From Simmondsia chinensis (Eukaryota > Streptophyta > Magnoliopsida > Caryophyllales > Simmondsiaceae), in NCBI GenBank assembly GCA_018398585.1, contig JAGTTD010000002.1, positions 34,960,186-35,024,185 of the forward strand: a DNA stretch of 64,000 nt, read 5' to 3'. Every line of letters starts with the position of its first letter. Positions within the stretch are counted from its first letter, which is position 1. The notes below the pieces were generated by a model, which was given only the letters and a program-made list of their open reading frames with translations, was not told the DNA's origin and searched no databases. The position numbers and the translations under genes are program-made. Of this stretch, positions 33,397 to 44,569 are shown in pieces.

Positions 33397-33492
33397 CTCC
33401 CGCCTAAAGAGGGCCTGGGGGTTGGATGTATGCAGCCTTCTTTCAGGGAGCTACCCCTGAAGAGAGGCTGTTTTATATATATATATATATGG
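33345..33492 (-). repeat. AT microsatellite interrupted by an RTE/SINE 3'-tail fragment
   Basis: An (AT)n run at about 33345-33392 and another at 33474-33491 bracket 33394-33474. That segment on the minus strand reads AACAGCCTCTCTTCAGGGG... GGCTGCATACATCC... CTTTAGGCGGGAG, the shared 3' tail of the 5S-headed SINE and RTE LINE families. With AT repeats on both sides, a target duplication cannot be told from the repeat. Confidence 0.6.
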
Positions 33493-34687
33493 TGCAGCTA
33501 GAATGAGAATGAAAATTTCGTAAGAATATGACAAAATTAAATCTACACCGTTAGATCTTAAATTTACTTGTTTAAGTTTTCACCTTTAATAAAAAAAATA
33601 ATCACCAATATTTTTTCTCTTTCTTCTCTTTTTTTTAACCTTGCACCAATTTTTTAACCTTTTAAGCTTTTACTAATTTTTTTGCTCTCTTTGTCATCCT
33701 TTTTTAATATTTTATCAAAATTTTCTCTCTTCTCTCCTCTTTTCTTTTTAATTTTTTTCTCCCATTTTCTTTCTATATTTACACTTTAATTTTCTCTCTT
33801 TTCTCACATTTTTAACCTTTCTCTAGTTTTTTTTGCTATTTTTTTAACTTTTTACTAATTTTTTTCTCTCTCCTTTTCTATATTTCATATGACACCCCAA
33901 ATTTTTTTCTCTCTCTCCTCTCATTTTTAACCTTTGGCCAATTTATTTTCTCTATCTTTACCGTTATAAGATTACACCCAAATTTTTTTACTATATTTTC
34001 TCTCTTTTTTATGCTTACACCCTAGTTTTTTATATCTATAATCTAATTTGTTATGTTTATACTCCAATTTTGTTCTTTTTATCTTTAACTTTATTACAGA
34101 GATAACTCAAAATTGGTTCTCCTTGTATTAGAAGATTGTAAACAAAAGTAATTTACTCTTTTTTATAATACATTTAGAATATTGTAAACAATAATAATTT
34201 ACTATTTCAAATATCCGGCCTCTGCAACTAGTTTTGCTTACCGATTCTATATGGTATTGTTGCTAATGGCCTAAAACCAATACTAACAGCATACCGTTTG
34301 TAGAAATCCTCTCCTTGTTGTATGGTGTCAAAAACTATTCCCTCCATTGGTCTATGTCCTCAGCACATGTGGGGATTAAATAATTTGTGAATGCAATAGA
34401 TTTGTTAGATTGTTTCGGAGTGGCTGAAATTTCTAACTCACCATGTTGAGCCTCCGCTATTAATTTTTAACTATAACAAAAATAAACAAGACGTCAGAAT
34501 ATGAAACTAAATTCTAGTAAACTATTGACTATTGAGGTGGTATAAACATTTATATAAGTGACTTAAAACAATCTATAATTAAAATTGAAAAGAAGCATGA
34601 TCTTTTAAAGCTATAACTATAAGCAACAAATATTAAAATACAAAATTATTAAAAATAAGTTATCTATTTGTATAGTTCAATATAAAG
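33493..34687. other. Interior of large hAT, pyrimidine- and AT-rich, no gene
   Basis: 33590-34090 has many TTTTTCTCTCTTTTTAACC-like words, a degenerate pyrimidine repeat. Nothing else recognised. Confidence 0.5.
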
Positions 34688-34695
34688 ACTCTTAA

Positions 34696-35286
34696 CAGTG
34701 GCAAATCCAGTACTCCAAAGATATGGGGTCTATCTTTATATTAAAAATAAATAATAATAATAATAGCAACGAAAAGTAACATTAACTATTTGTATTGTCC
34801 GTGTGTATTTATATATTATAAAAATTAGGAAAATGAACATTATCAATATAATAAAATGAAACAATTAAGAGAAAGAGAACCAACTAGTTATACTATATGA
34901 GTGATACGATACGATTATGGGTGAAAGAGAAAGGTAAGAGATAAGAAAATAGAAAACAATTATGATTTTAAAAACTACGGTTTAACTTTTATAGTATTCA
35001 GATAAAAAAAATTTATGGTACAAGTTATTAAGGAAGCCAACAAAAAAAGAGGTAAAGGTGATAAATACAGAAACACAATACTCATAATTGAACTCACGGC
35101 CTACTAAAATTTGATAACACATTCTACCAGTAGTCTAAATGTGCTTTTTTGGTGTTGATTCACAATTTAATTTTTTTATACTATTTATAATTTTGGTATT
35201 GGCGCGTATAACTTTTAAAGATTAGGTGATAAAGCTAAGCTGCAGTGTTTATGCACTCCGCTTCCTTCAACGTGCGTCCGCCACTA
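34696..35286 (-). mobile_element. Non-autonomous hAT MITE related to 28861-32000
   Basis: Left end CAGTGGCAAATCC and right end GCGTCCGCCACTA mirror the ends of the hAT at 28861-32000. Flanks ACTCTTAA (34688-34695) and ACTCTCAA (35287-35294) agree at 7 of 8. The inner right end shares AAAGCTAAGCTGCAGTGTTTATGC-like sequence with 31950-31975. No ORF. Confidence 0.7.
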
Positions 35287-35294
35287 ACTCTCAA

Positions 35295-36648
35295 CCATCC
35301 CAAAATTTATGCTTTTGCTTTGTTCAAGCTTTCAATTGAATATTAATATATTAAATTATTTTCTCCAATTAACTATAATATCTACAAATCTTTTTACTAT
35401 CTTATTAAATTGACCAAAAATTGTAAAATCTTAATTTGAGTGTTTGCTAATTAGTTTTGAATTGGTAGTATTTAATTTGCTAATGTTAAAATGGTCAATC
35501 TAATAACAATAAAAATAGTGTTAAAAAACAACATTATAAGTAAAAAAAAAAAAAAAAAACAATGTCAAATGTTTTTTTATTATTAATTTATAAGTATTTG
35601 ATACTTATAGCAAAAAAAAAAAAAAATTAAAATGTATTATCTTATAATTTATTTAGATTATTAATTTAGTACATTGATACTAATTCGAGACCCGACAATG
35701 TTATTATTTAAAAGAGATTATTAGTTTATCGAATATTAATTTCAAAAGGTTCTATTATTTGTTATAGTGAAGAATTTTGCATATTATAAGTTAAAGATAT
35801 TCTATTGTCATGTAATACTTAAGTGTTATATATATATATATATATAACCCAACTATATCTTAATTTACCAAAAAATAATTCAACTTTAACCTTTTTACCA
35901 ATCAAAAATTTTGATTTAAAAAAAATATTGAATTGGTGGCTGAGTGTGTGAGCACGGTATAACGCTTCATCGATATTTTTTTTCTAAGTATTTTTTATTT
36001 GGCTAGTTTCTTTTCCCACCGGTATCTCAGTATATCTAAGTAATAATTTTTCATTGTAAAAATAAATATATAAAATCAATTTCAGTAATTTGAAGTCACC
36101 AGTCAAGATTTGAGATGATTCAAAACTCAAATTAATCTAGTTTGGTTGATTCAAAAACCTAAGAAGAGCCGACTAGATTAAAACTTGGTCCTATCTAACT
36201 TGAGGTTTGACTTGATTTAATTGATCTAAAGTCCAAGATAATTTCAACCCAAAATAACCTGACTTAAAATACATGGAGATGCAAAATGTCTTAATCTGAT
36301 TAACTAAAAATTAAAATAGATGAAACATATTATGCTCCAACTCAAACTTCACCTAACTTTTTTGAGATGAGATGAATCAAAAATAACTCGCTACAAAACC
36401 CACACTTAAGATTACTCGAACTTGTTATGATTCCAACTCAATTATTAGAGTATATTTAAATTTAAGTATATATATAACTTTATCGAACATGGCTACGTAC
36501 ATAAGATGTAGATAATCTATGAGTACGGTAATCATGTACCACATTTAGCAATTTTCGTCTAAACTTCAATGAGTTATTATCAAAATGCAATGCATCTAAT
36601 CAAGTTGGATAGTACCTAAATGACAAAATTTTAAAAAATTAAAGTATA
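35295..36648. other. Interior of large hAT, AT-rich, no gene
   Basis: A-runs (35540-35560, 35610-35626) and an AT run at 35827-35846. No coding sequence recognised. Confidence 0.5.
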
Positions 36649-37909
36649 TGTTTCGGGATGTTTTGGTTGGATTCTCGATGAGAGCGGGACTCAAGCCTCA
36701 CTTGAGGAAGCAGCTGCTGGAGCGTTGAACCCGGGCTCCCCTGCAAAACAAGCAAGACCATCAGAGGGACCCACGAGTTTGCCCGCGGGAGACCCCTCCG
36801 ATGCCTAAGTTAGTAAAGGCATAATAATACTAATATATGATAAAAAAAATGGCATAAAGTAAATAATAATAAATACTTATCGTATACGGAGAGGGCCTTG
36901 GTAGCTGGTGGTCGGAATCCGTACCGGCAAGGTGGCCGACGCAGGCTCTTGTGGGCCGGGAGAGAGAGAGAGACAGGAGCCAAAGGGCAGGCGAGGTGGC
37001 CGGAGAGGAGAACGGCACTTCTAGTGGTCGGAGCCGTACGGGGGAGGGGGCCGACGCATGGCCGAAATTGTACCGGCAAGGTGGCTGAGGTTAAACCGAA
37101 GTGACAGGGGAGAGAGAGAGATGGGTGGTTGTATTGTTAGGTTATTGGGAGAGAGAAAGTCTGTCCCTTTGTGAGAAGGAAAAAGGGGGTATTTATAGAA
37201 GAGGGGGGAGGAGGCGGTATTGGGGTGGTGACGGCGATACCGAGACGGGTCAGGCGGTACCCTTGGCTCGGCAGCATCGGTGGCTAGGCGGTAGGTGAGG
37301 TGGTGACGGTAAGGGCGTCAGGTGGTAGAGGTGGAAGTGAGATGATGGGCGGTACCGAGGTGAGAGGAGGGTGGTACCGGGGTGGCCGTACCGGTGAGGG
37401 TGTCAGGCGGTAGGAGAGAGGCAGCGATGGTCGGGCGGTAGTGGTACCGCGGTGGTTCAGGTGGCAAAGGTGAGAGAGGGAGGCGGTAGTGGTGCCAGGT
37501 CGCGGTGGTCGGGCGGTAGTGGTGCCGGGTCGTGGTAGTCGGGCGGTAGAGGTGAGAGAGGGAGGCAGTAGTGGTGCCAAGCGGTAATGGCGCCAAGTCG
37601 CGGTGGTCGGGTGGTATAGGTGCTGGGTCGTGGTGGTCGGGCGGTAGCCATGGGAGGAGGAAGGTGGCGTGGGCAAGAGGAGAAAGGAGGAGAGAGAAAG
37701 AGGGAGTCATGAGTGAGGTAAGAGAAAAAGAGACGTGGGGAAGGGGACCAGCAGGAAAGAGAAAAAGGCTTGGGGAGCAAGGAAATCAGGAGAGAGAAAA
37801 GGGAGAGGGGGGTCAGAGGAGAGAGAGAGAAGAGAGTAATTATTTTTAACTTTCGTTATAATCTCGTTATCCAACTTTAATATTAATCTAGTTATTTTTA
37901 TCCTCTATA
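36649..37909 (-). repeat. Left LTR (3' LTR) of the non-coding LTR element
   Basis: 1261 bp, homologous to 47243-48516. Plus-strand ends TGTTTCGGGATG and CCTCTATA (the last CA decayed). Contains a 30-bp minisatellite (GGTGGTCGGGCGGTAGTGG core) at about 37480-37640 and a minus-strand TATA box TCTATAAATACCCC at about 37188-37201. Preceded by GTATA (36644-36648); GTATG follows the other LTR, so the 5-bp duplication matches at 4 of 5. Proline-rich ORFs on the minus strand are by-products of the minisatellite. Confidence 0.85.
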
Positions 37910-37924
37910 GTTAGCCCCCCACAC
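37910..37924 (-). promoter_or_regulatory. Polypurine tract of the non-coding LTR element
   Basis: Minus strand GTGTGGGGGGCTAAC next to the left LTR; supports minus orientation. Confidence 0.7.
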
Positions 37925-38856
37925 TATGGGCGAATGGGACCTGTTCACATTCGGCCGTGGAGTGTACAACATCCAAAGGCTCCGTCAATATATGGATTGT
38001 TAAGATTTTGTATATGAACGTTATTAGTTATGAGGAATTTTATAGGCATTAACTGTGAGGTCCTTTTAAGTGAACCTTGTTTTAGTTTATCCATCCACGG
38101 CTTCTTTGTTGCGGTTTTATGCTGGCACTTGGTTCTATGCTTCTTCGTTGATGAACATTTTTAGCTTTTGGGATTTGTTTTAGGACTCAGAGAACTCGAG
38201 CCTTTTAAGGATCATGTTTGTTGGTTCTTCCCATGGTAGGGTACTGGAAGATCCCTATAATTGCTTGTGTAGGTAGTTAATGTGGGCGTTGTCTCATTTC
38301 ATTTGTTAATTCTTGGTATGACCCTTAGGAATTGTATTCTTGATAAGAGGCATTCCTGGTCGAACAACGGTCTTTGAAGACATTGTTCTACCTGACACGG
38401 TTAACTTTTAACGTGGCCTCTAGGAATTGTATTCCTGACTGGAGGCGTTGTTCATGGTCGAATAACGGTTGTTGGAGACGTTCTACTTAATTTCTTAGAG
38501 CGGTCATTCGGAGTGGTTAATTGTAAGATTTTTCCAAATGTTGGCCGTGGGGCTTAGTTATGAATGACCGCATATTTAGTCTCCAAATTCTTACTTGTGA
38601 GCCGAGATGAAGCATGCCGTGAGCATTTTAATCCTTAGCCCCCAGCCGTGAACTGGATTGAAATGTATTGGGAATAATATTTTTAACTCCTAGGGCAGAG
38701 AGTATTATTAATGTTTCTACTTCACAGCCTCTAACCGCAAACTGGGTCAGAGTGTATTACTTGCTTTAATATTGGCTGATGCGTAATTCGCGCGCCGATA
38801 CTGGTTGGAACGCAAGCCGCCTGCGAGGAGGCGTTTATGCCTCAAATACGTTTTAT
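37925..38856. other. Non-coding interior of the LTR element
   Basis: No ORF of note. Contains a diverged direct repeat around 38325-38480 (TTGTATTCYTGAYWRGAGGC... GGTCGAAYAACGGT). Confidence 0.5.
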
Positions 38857-39075
38857 CTGCCCGGGAAGGGCTTTATGATTTAAGTATGTCTTACCTGCCT
38901 GAGAAGGACTTATGGTTATGTCTGAGTACTGCTTGCCTGAGAAGGGCTTATAGCGTAAGTGTAGCTTACTTGCCTGAGAAGCGCTTACGGTTATGTTTGA
39001 GTACTGCTTGCCTGAGAAGGGCTTATAGCGTAAATGCGTCTTACCAGCCTGAGAAGGGCTTATGGCTTGACTGAA
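38857..39075. repeat. 37/38-bp tandem array
   Basis: Six units with the core TGCCTGAGAAGGGCTTA begin at about 38857, 38895, 38933, 38970, 39008 and 39045. Spacing alternates 37-38 bp and unit types alternate (GCGTAAGTGTAGCTTAC versus GGTTATGTCTGAGTACTGCT), so the higher-order period is 75 bp. The overlapping ORFs on both strands only read the repeat. Confidence 0.75.
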
Positions 39076-39084
39076 TATCATCAA

Positions 39085-39515
39085 CCCCGATGTTAGGTGG
39101 GGTACACAACTGCGGGCTCTCAAGCCGGTGAGAGTTTACCGCCTGTCCCAATGTTAGGTGGGACACACAAACAACCGCCCCGGTGTTAGATGGGGCACAC
39201 ACAATCGAGGGCTCTCAAACCGGTGAGAGTATACCGCCCATCCCGATGTTAGGTGGGACACAAACAACCGCCCCGGTGCTAGATGGGGCACACACAATCG
39301 CGGGCTCTCAAACCGGTGAGAGTATACCGCCCGTCCCGATGTTAGGTGGGACACAAACAACCACCCTGGTGTTAGATGGGGCACACACAATCGCAGGCTC
39401 TCAAACCGGTGACAGTATACCGCCCGTCCCGATGTTAGGTGGGACACAAACAACCGCCCCGGTGTTAGATGGGGTACACACAAACGTGGGCTCTCAAACC
39501 GATGAGAGTTTATTG
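39085..39515. repeat. 93-bp tandem array of hairpins
   Basis: Units begin with CCGCCCGTCCC at about 39139, 39234, 39327, 39420 and a degraded end at 39513, a 93-95-bp period. Each unit holds three short inverted repeats: GTCCC...GGGAC, GCCCC...GGGGC and CTCTC...GAGAG, the first two with GATGTTAGGT or GGTGTTAGAT between the arms. Confidence 0.8.
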
Positions 39516-39519
39516 CCAG

Positions 39520-41375
39520 AGGGTCCTTCACGGTAGGTGGAGGATGACCGCTCAACCTCTTCTTGCCCTTTTGTTTTAACTTGGGCAAGAAGGACGAAGC
39601 CCTTCTTGCTCTCTTTCTTTCATTTGAGCAAGAAAACCAAGCCCCCATTGTTCAAGGGACTTAGCATACCAAGGCCTTCACATTAGGTGAAAGCCAGGTG
39701 GTTCCTTCACTTTAGATGAAGGGTAACCGCCCCACCTCTTCTTGCTCTTTTACTCCCATCTGAGCAAGAAGGCCGAGCCTCCATTGTTCAAGGGACTTAG
39801 CATACCAAGGCTTTCACATTAGGTGAAAGCCAGGCGGTTCCTTCACTTTAGGTGAAGGGTAACCGCTCCACCTCTTCTTGCTCTCTTACTTTCATTTGAG
39901 CAAGAAAACCAAGCCCCCATTGTTCAAGGGACTTAGCATATCGAGGCCTTCACATTAGGTGAAAGCTAGGCGGTTCCTTCACTTTAGGTGAAGGGTAACC
40001 GCCCCACCTCTTCTTGCTCTCTTACTTTCATTTGAGCAAGAAAACCAAGCCCCCATTGTTCAAGGGACTTAGCATACCGAGGCCTTCACATTAGGTGAAA
40101 GCCAGGCGGTTCCTTCACTTTAGGTGAAGCGTAACCTTTCCACCTCTTCTTGCTCTCTTACTTTCATTTGAGCAAGAAAACCAAGCCCCTATTGTTCAAG
40201 GAACTTAGCGTATCGAGGCCTTCACATTAGGTGAAAGCCAGGCGGTTCCTTCACTTTAGGTGGAGGGTAACCGCCCCACCTCTTCTTACTCTTTTACTTC
40301 CACTAGAGCAAGAAAACCAAGCCCCCATTGTTCAAGGGACTTAGCATACCGAGGCCTTCACATTAGGTGAAAGCCAGGCGGTTCCTTCTCTTTGAGGTGA
40401 AGGGTAACCGCCCCACCACTTCTTGCTCTCTTTCTTTCATTTGAGCAAGAAAATCAAGCCCCCATTGTTTAAGGGACTTAGCATACCAAGGCCTTCACAT
40501 TAGGTGAAAGCCAGGCGGTTCCTTCACTTTAGGTGAAGGATAACCGCCCCACCTCTTCTTGCTCTCTTACTTTCATTTGAGCAAGAAAACCAAGCCCCCA
40601 TTGTTCAAGGGACTTAGTATACCGAGGCCTTCACATTAGGTGAAAGCCAGGCGGTTCCTTCACTTTAGGTGAAGGGTAACCGCCCCACCTCTTCTTGCTC
40701 TCTTACTTTCATTTGAGCAAGAAAACCAAGCCCCCATTGTTCAAGGGACTTAGCATACCAAGGCCTTCACATTTGGTGAAAGCCAGGCTGTTCCTTCACT
40801 TTAGGTGAAGGGTAACCGCCCCACCTCTTCTTACTCTCTTACTTCCACTTGAGCAAGAAAACCAAGCCCCCATTGTTCAAGGGATTTAGCGTACCGAGGC
40901 CTTCACATTAGGTGAAAGCCAGGCGGTTCCTATACTTTAGGTGAAGGGTAACCGCCCCACCTCTTCTTGCTCTTTTACTTCCACTTGAGCAAGAAAACCA
41001 AGCCCCCATTGTTCAAGGGACTTAGCGTACCGAGGCCTTCACATTAGGTGAAAGCCAGGCGGTTCCTTCACTTTAGGTGAAGGGTAACCGGCCCACCTCT
41101 TCTTGCTCTCTTTCTTTCATTTGAGCAAGAAAACCAAGCCCCCATTGTTCAAGGGACTTAGCATACCAAGGCCTTCACATTAGGTGAAAGCCAGGCGGTT
41201 CCTTCACTTTAGGTGAAGGGTAACCGCCCCACCTCTTCTTGCTCTCTTACTTTCATTTGAGCAAGAAAACCAAGCCTCCATTGTTCAAGGGACTTAGCAT
41301 ACCAAGGCTTTCACATTAGGTGAAAGCCAGGCGGTTCCCTCACTTTAGGTGGAGGGTAACCGCCCCGCACAACGC
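39520..41375. repeat. 136-bp tandem array of hairpins
   Basis: The landmark CGGTTCC recurs at 39699, 39835, 39971, 40107, 40243, 40379, 40516, 40652, 40788, 40924, 41060, 41196 and 41332, a period of 136 bp with one 137-bp step. The first unit, from 39524, is longer by a partial duplication of the GAGCAAGAA segment. Copies are highly similar. Every unit contains GGCGGTTCCTTCAC...GGTGAAGG.AACCGCC, TTCTTGCTC...GAGCAAGAA and GGCYTTCAC...GTGAAAGCC as inverted repeats. No coding sequence. Confidence 0.9.
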
Positions 41376-41479
41376 CTTGCTTCCCTTTTTCAACCGGAGC
41401 AAACAGCACCGAGCCCCCATTGTTAAAGGGACTCATAGTACCACGGACTTTTGCATTAAATGAAAGCTGACCACGACAA

Positions 41480-43150
41480 TTCCTGCTCTCAGTCTCTATT
41501 CTGGGGCTGAGTTAACACAAACCACGTAAGAGACGTCAAAGCCCTAGCTTGCCGTATAAGAAACATCAAAGCCCTGGCCCCCAACAAGGTGCTAGGTGGA
41601 ACGTAAGGGACGTCAATCACCCAAATCACGTCCATAATGTAAATCATATTGGGAACATAAAGCCCCCGGCTAGGGATTAGGTTGAGCATAAATCACATTA
41701 AGAACATAAAAACGTTAAGATCCCAGCTCCAAGCCCCCAGTTCTGGGACTGGGTTGAGCATAAACCGTATAAGGAGCATTGAATACGTAGATCATATTAG
41801 GCACGTAATTCACATAAGTCATAAAAAAGCGTTAAGCCCTCAGCCCCCAATGTTGGGACTAGGTTGCCACACAAGTGGGTCAATAGCCATCACATGTATA
41901 CCGTTGCCAATCGTCCTTGGTGAACGGTAAATTCCGTAGTTGCTAAGAGGCAACTCGAGTGGGCATTCGGTTCGGCTGTATGAAACTGTGAATAAGAATG
42001 CAATTATATGTTTGTTAATAAGCATGCCTTGTATTTTGTGCATGCCTCATAAAACAATGGCAAACTTTATTAGGCGCCAAGAAGCGCCCTGTAAGTCTAA
42101 AGAATAACGTGTTCCTTGAGTTGTGAAGATAAGGGGTGTTTTGAGACTTCATCCTTAGCTCCAAGAGCATTAGCCTCTTAATTATAGAATGAATGAACCA
42201 AGACGGGTGTCTTGGAGAGTTTACCATCACCTTTGTGGTGATAACACCTGGGTGAGGGCATTAGCCATAATATTAAGCCAAATGTTTTGGTGGCATTGCT
42301 TGGCCGAGCGCGCTTGAGGCTATTACTAGTCAGACTTTGTTGGTGGTACGGCATAGCCGTCCTGCTAGGCGGTACATAGTTTACCAAACTTATTAAAGGT
42401 AAGGCTTAGTCAAATGGGCGGACGGTACCGCAAGGCCGACCTCGCTATTGAGTTTGAAGGACTATCACCAAGCTTGTTGGCAATGACCTTTCATGATTAG
42501 TACCATGTTACCCATTTATTAGGTTGATGAGGTGGTCTAGGTAGGCCCGTTAGCGGCTGTGGTTGGTCAAGCTTGTGGGTGGCGTTGTACAGCTAAGATA
42601 TTGGTGGTGGCACCCAGCTAACTCTATTAACGACCGCGCGTTTTTTGGAAGACCCTCCACCAATATTGTTGGTGGGTTGTGGGCGGCCTTTTGCAGTTGT
42701 TGGCGTTAAATGCTTTTCATGGTAATTTAAAGCATTGTCGATTTAAGGCGGCTCACGTGCTATTAGTTTTTCCGCCTAGTACCCAAAACCTGGCGGTAAC
42801 ACTTCGCATGGAATTTCCGCTAGGATTTCTAGAGGAATAGCCAAGCTGGTTGGCGGTGGTTCCTAAGCTCACTTGCCTTAGCATTGTTGGTTATTCACGC
42901 TAGTCCACGGCACCGTTGGTATTGGTTCACTTAGTAGCAATTTCTTCTTGACTCAAGTTAGAAGGTGAGTAGTGATGTTCTTAAAGAGCTTTTGCCAACT
43001 TTGTTGGCAGTAGCTCAAGTCTTTGAGGCGTTGAGGATAACGTCTCCGTTGGTGGGTCCTCTGCTATGTTTGTTAGCGAATAGTACCCTATGCGTGGTCA
43101 TTGGCGCATCTTTTAGGGGTGCTCGCCTAGTCCGAGGGTGGTAACATCGT
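41480..43150. repeat. Internal duplication of the LTR element, copy 1
   Basis: Diverged but colinear with 44570-45870. Shared landmarks in order: the AAACGTTAAGCCCC and TAAACCRCATAAG words, GAACGGTAAATTCC, GAGAGGCAACTYGAG-like sequence, GTAAGTCTAAAGAATAA, AAGATAAGGG, GACTTCATCCTTA, GTGTCTTGG, and TTGGCAGTAGCTCAAGTC at about 43004. Non-coding. Confidence 0.65.
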
Positions 43151-43329
43151 TATTAGGGGAGCCCCCTGCTTGATGCCTCAGCTATGTTTAACTTCTTGTT
43201 TTAACCCTAGTTCTTTTTACTTGAACTTTCAGGCAATTACGGTTAATCCTTGTTAATTTGAAGTTAACTTAAGTTTTTACCGTTAGATAAGAGCCTCTAG
43301 TTTAGTAATTAATGGCAACCCCTAGTTGT

Positions 43330-44345
43330 CAACAAGGGTGGAGCATATCGTGAGAAGATAAGTCATAAGTTCCAAGCCCCCGGTCGTTACCTAGGTTGGG
43401 ACGTACCGTAAATAGCCCACATGTATTTTGTAAGCCGTATTGTAGGACAATAGCTTTGACATACAGGCACGGTCCGATTGTGGACACGGTGCGTTTGCGA
43501 GCCTTTATGTTTCGTACATGCACACTCGCATCGGTGTGCATGGCCCAGTGTCGTGTGCTGTATGCAAGCAATGCTGCGTGCCGTGCTACAAGTCACATCC
43601 CGGTTGTGAAAGTTCCTTGGTTAAAAAAGACACAGGTCGTTGAAGTCGGGTTTGGGGCATCAAGTGTCCCAACCACGAATAAAGGTGCTAGATGGTTTAC
43701 CCCGGTAACGGGGGCGGCCCTCAGTGCAGCTATGAGGGTGTCATGAGGTTCCCACATGAATAAGGCTCTCTGTAGACAAAGTGGTGGGCCGAGGGCCGAC
43801 AGTGCGCATAATTCTTCCAAAAAGGGCTTGATCCCTTGTTTGTGTTGCGCAATACAATGTCGAAGCGCTCCAGCTTGTAGGATTCAACCTTCCATTGGTG
43901 AGAGCACTTGTGATGCTCGAGCCCCTTTGTGCGTGGCAGTGTGCACCAACCCCATTTACTGGTCCCGTGGCTTGATGGCACGGATGTGGTAACACCGTGT
44001 CTGAGGGTAAAGGAAGGGGTCGTTGGTCATATGTCAGCGGGCACCCAAGTTCGACATATGCTACGAGATGGTTGCCCTCTTGAGTAAGTGGCATGCTACT
44101 TGTGCAGGATCGCATGAGTTCCCCATAAGGACAGCGACCTCGAACACGAGGTGCGCCTAAGGGACTTTGTGGCCCCTACGTGTTGCTCTGGAGTAGGACT
44201 ACATCAGTCTGCTCCTAGGAGCTAGCCGACGCTGTGAAGGACTTGTGGCATTGAGAATGGCATGGGTAGTCTAGACGCAAGGTTAAGACTCAAAGGGGTG
44301 TTAGTGGGGTCCAACATAAGTGATGGTGGGTGTGTCGGCCCACCG
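43330..44345. other. Unique GC-rich block between the internal duplications
   Basis: No homologue seen elsewhere in the window. Short ORFs on both strands (the longest, 124 codons on the minus strand at 44115-43741) resemble no family known to me and are probably chance in GC-rich DNA. Confidence 0.4.
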
Positions 44346-44569
44346 AGCAGGGTTCGCATTAGGCAAAAGCTAACTGCCCGTGAGAATCCATGTTAGGTGA
44401 AAGTTACCCGCCTCACAACTTCATGCTTTCTTTTTCAGCCGGAACAGAACAACACGGCCGCGTACTTCCACGTTTGGTGGAAGTCAACCGCCCACCATTC
44501 GTAGAACAGCGAACTTTTACGCTAGGTGAAGGTTACTCGCGGATGATGACTCTAATTCCCAGTTCTTGT

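Noticed and set aside
33316..33501. ORF across the AT microsatellite
   Set aside because: Codes for alternating Tyr-Ile from (AT)n only.
37284..37849. Proline/threonine-rich ORFs in the LTR (and the same at 47727-48446)
   Set aside because: They read the 30-bp minisatellite of the LTR; present in both LTRs and in several frames at once, so not genes.
38805..39648. ORFs of 89-164 codons on both strands with repeating residues (for example CLRRAYS, PTRV-like and VPHLTPGRLF units)
   Set aside because: They are open only because the tandem arrays have periods that keep a frame; no start context or known family.
39520..41375. Regular repeats with hairpins, similar in look to a CRISPR array
   Set aside because: Units are 136 bp of near-identical sequence without unique spacers, and the DNA is from a plant nucleus.
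43741..44115. 124-codon minus-strand ORF in the LARD interior
   Set aside because: Several overlapping ORFs on both strands in GC-rich DNA, no recognisable domain.
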